A DNA stretch of 64,000 nt. Origin: G965115915 sp965115915. GTDB taxonomy: Bacteria > Pseudomonadota > Gammaproteobacteria > Eutrophobiales > Eutrophobiaceae. Positions 63,097 to 64,000 of the stretch are shown piece by piece (the first letter of the stretch is position 1; every line of letters starts with the position of its first letter). Position numbers and translations under genes: made by a program. Location: NCBI GenBank assembly GCA_965115915.1, contig OZ220483.1, positions 1,488,001-1,552,000 of the forward strand. The letters run 5' to 3'. The notes below the pieces were generated by a model that was not told the origin of the DNA, searched no databases, and was given only the letters and a program-made list of their open reading frames with translations.

Positions 63097-63270
63097 GAGC
63101 AAACCGTCACGATCGGGGCCGTGTGCGAAACCCACTGCCATCCATGTCCGTGCGAGCGCGCTGATGGTACCGACCTGGAAACACGCCCTGTCAGCGCAGA
63201 TACCCGTCCAGTCGAAGTCGAAATGTCACACTGACCGCAGCCGTACAGGTACCTGCCCGGGAAGCATCGC

Positions 63271-63972
63271 ATGAGCACAACGCTGCTTTGCATCGAAACC
63301 GCGACCGAGGCCTGTTCCGTGGCGCTGAAAACAGCGGGAGAAACACTGTCCCGCTCTGTTATCGCCCCGCGCCGGCATTCCACGATTATCCTGGATATGG
63401 TCTCGGCCATACTGGCCGAATGTGGTATCTCCGGGACGGCACTGGACGCGCTCGCCTTTGGCAAGGGACCGGGTTCATTCACCGGTCTGCGCATCGCCGC
63501 CGGAGTCACCCAGGGTCTGGCATGGGGCTGGGACAAGGCAGTCATCCCGGTATCCACACTGGCGGTACTGGCACAAGGCTTCGCCCAGCGATACTCACAT
63601 GTCTGTCCCGCCCTGGATGCACGCATGGGAGAAATATACTGGGGCGTGTACCAGCGCGAACCCGACGGACTGATGCGTGCGCTGGACGCTGATCGACGTG
63701 GCAAACCGGAAACTCTTCCGGACACGGATAGCGAAACCCCTGTCATCTGGCAGGCAGTCGGGCCTGGCTGGACCAAACATACGGCGTTATTAAGCAAGGC
63801 GCCCTGGCTCGGGCACTGCATCCGGGACGAGTCCGATGCCACAGCACTGCCCAATGCCACCGCAATGGTCGCGCTGGCAGATGCCCTGTGGCAGGCACAG
63901 CAGTATGCAAGCCCATCCCAGGCCTTGCCTGCATACCTGCGCGAGCAAGTGGCACAACCTCCTGCCCGCTAA
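63271..63972 (+). CDS. tsaB: tRNA threonylcarbamoyladenosine biosynthesis protein TsaB
   Basis: TsaB is the inactive Kae1-like paralogue that scaffolds TsaD in making t6A37 on tRNAs. The 233-residue product starts LLCIETATEACSVAL and has FGKGPGSFTGLRIAAGVTQGLAWG near residue 63 and ALDARMGEIYWGVY near 115, all typical. A GGGAAG ribosome-binding site precedes the ATG. It diverges from lolC across a 174-base gap. The gene is complete, ending 28 bases before the window edge. Confidence 0.95.
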   Translation: MSTTLLCIETATEACSVALKTAGETLSRSVIAPRRHSTIILDMVSAILAECGISGTALDALAFGKGPGSFTGLRIAAGVTQGLAWGWDKAVIPVSTLAVLAQGFAQRYSHVCPALDARMGEIYWGVYQREPDGLMRALDADRRGKPETLPDTDSETPVIWQAVGPGWTKHTALLSKAPWLGHCIRDESDATALPNATAMVALADALWQAQQYASPSQALPAYLREQVAQPPAR

Positions 63973-64000
63973 TCGCACAGACCACATAACCGGCCAATAC

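Overview
The window is a GC-rich, gene-dense chromosomal segment of a gammaproteobacterium. The classification rests on conserved gene order: recN next to fur, tpiA-secG-tRNA-Leu-nuoA, secA-argJ, rpsP-rimM-trmD-rplS, and xerD close to dsbC. An MSHA-like pilus operon and a multi-domain autotransporter suggest an environmental or host-associated lineage. A Chromatiales-like relative is my guess, not shown. No prophage, insertion sequence or CRISPR array was found.

Layout. 1-2.5 kb: nadK (5' end outside the window) and recN. 2.8-7.9 kb, minus strand: nuoABCDEF followed directly by fur, with no nuoG-N. 8.4-14.2 kb, minus strand: tRNA-Leu(GAG), secG, tpiA, a small secreted protein, and lipopolysaccharide core genes waaA, hldD and hldE. 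14.4-16.6 kb, plus strand: a DUF3108 periplasmic protein and ugd. 16.6-22.5 kb: an accessory island with dispersed repeats, a 26-base poly-C tract, a 1407-codon Calx-beta/FnIII autotransporter frame, matching repeats on the far side, and a coiled-coil membrane protein built on 11-residue repeats. 22.7-31.6 kb, minus strand: an RND efflux pair, a ThiE-like protein, argJ and secA. 31.7-37.5 kb, minus strand: dsbC, an orphan GspE-type ATPase, xerD, rplS, trmD, rimM and rpsP. 37.9-49.1 kb, minus strand: a 2TM protein and a ten-gene MSHA-like pilus operon with mostly overlapping genes. 49.2-51.7 kb: mlaA diverging from an SPFH/NfeD pair. 51.7-56.5 kb, minus strand: two near-identical oxalate/formate-type MFS transporters bracketing a glycosyltransferase and a small membrane protein. 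56.6-61.1 kb, plus strand: moaA-fdhD-mobA-moeA and an Smr-domain gene. 61.2-64 kb: lolD/lolC, then tsaB.

The most notable finding is the 16.6-22.5 kb island. An ATG with a ribosome-binding site and a good promoter opens a frame that runs into the poly-C tract and stops 15 bases beyond it. The autotransporter frame is open through the same tract in another register, so gaining one C or losing two would join them. This is the arrangement expected of a slipped-strand phase-variable surface protein, captured here in the OFF register. Other items of interest are the nuoF-fur fusion of transcription units, the tandem MFS duplication next to formate/molybdenum-cofactor genes, and the unusual pilin-like proteins of the MSHA-like operon.
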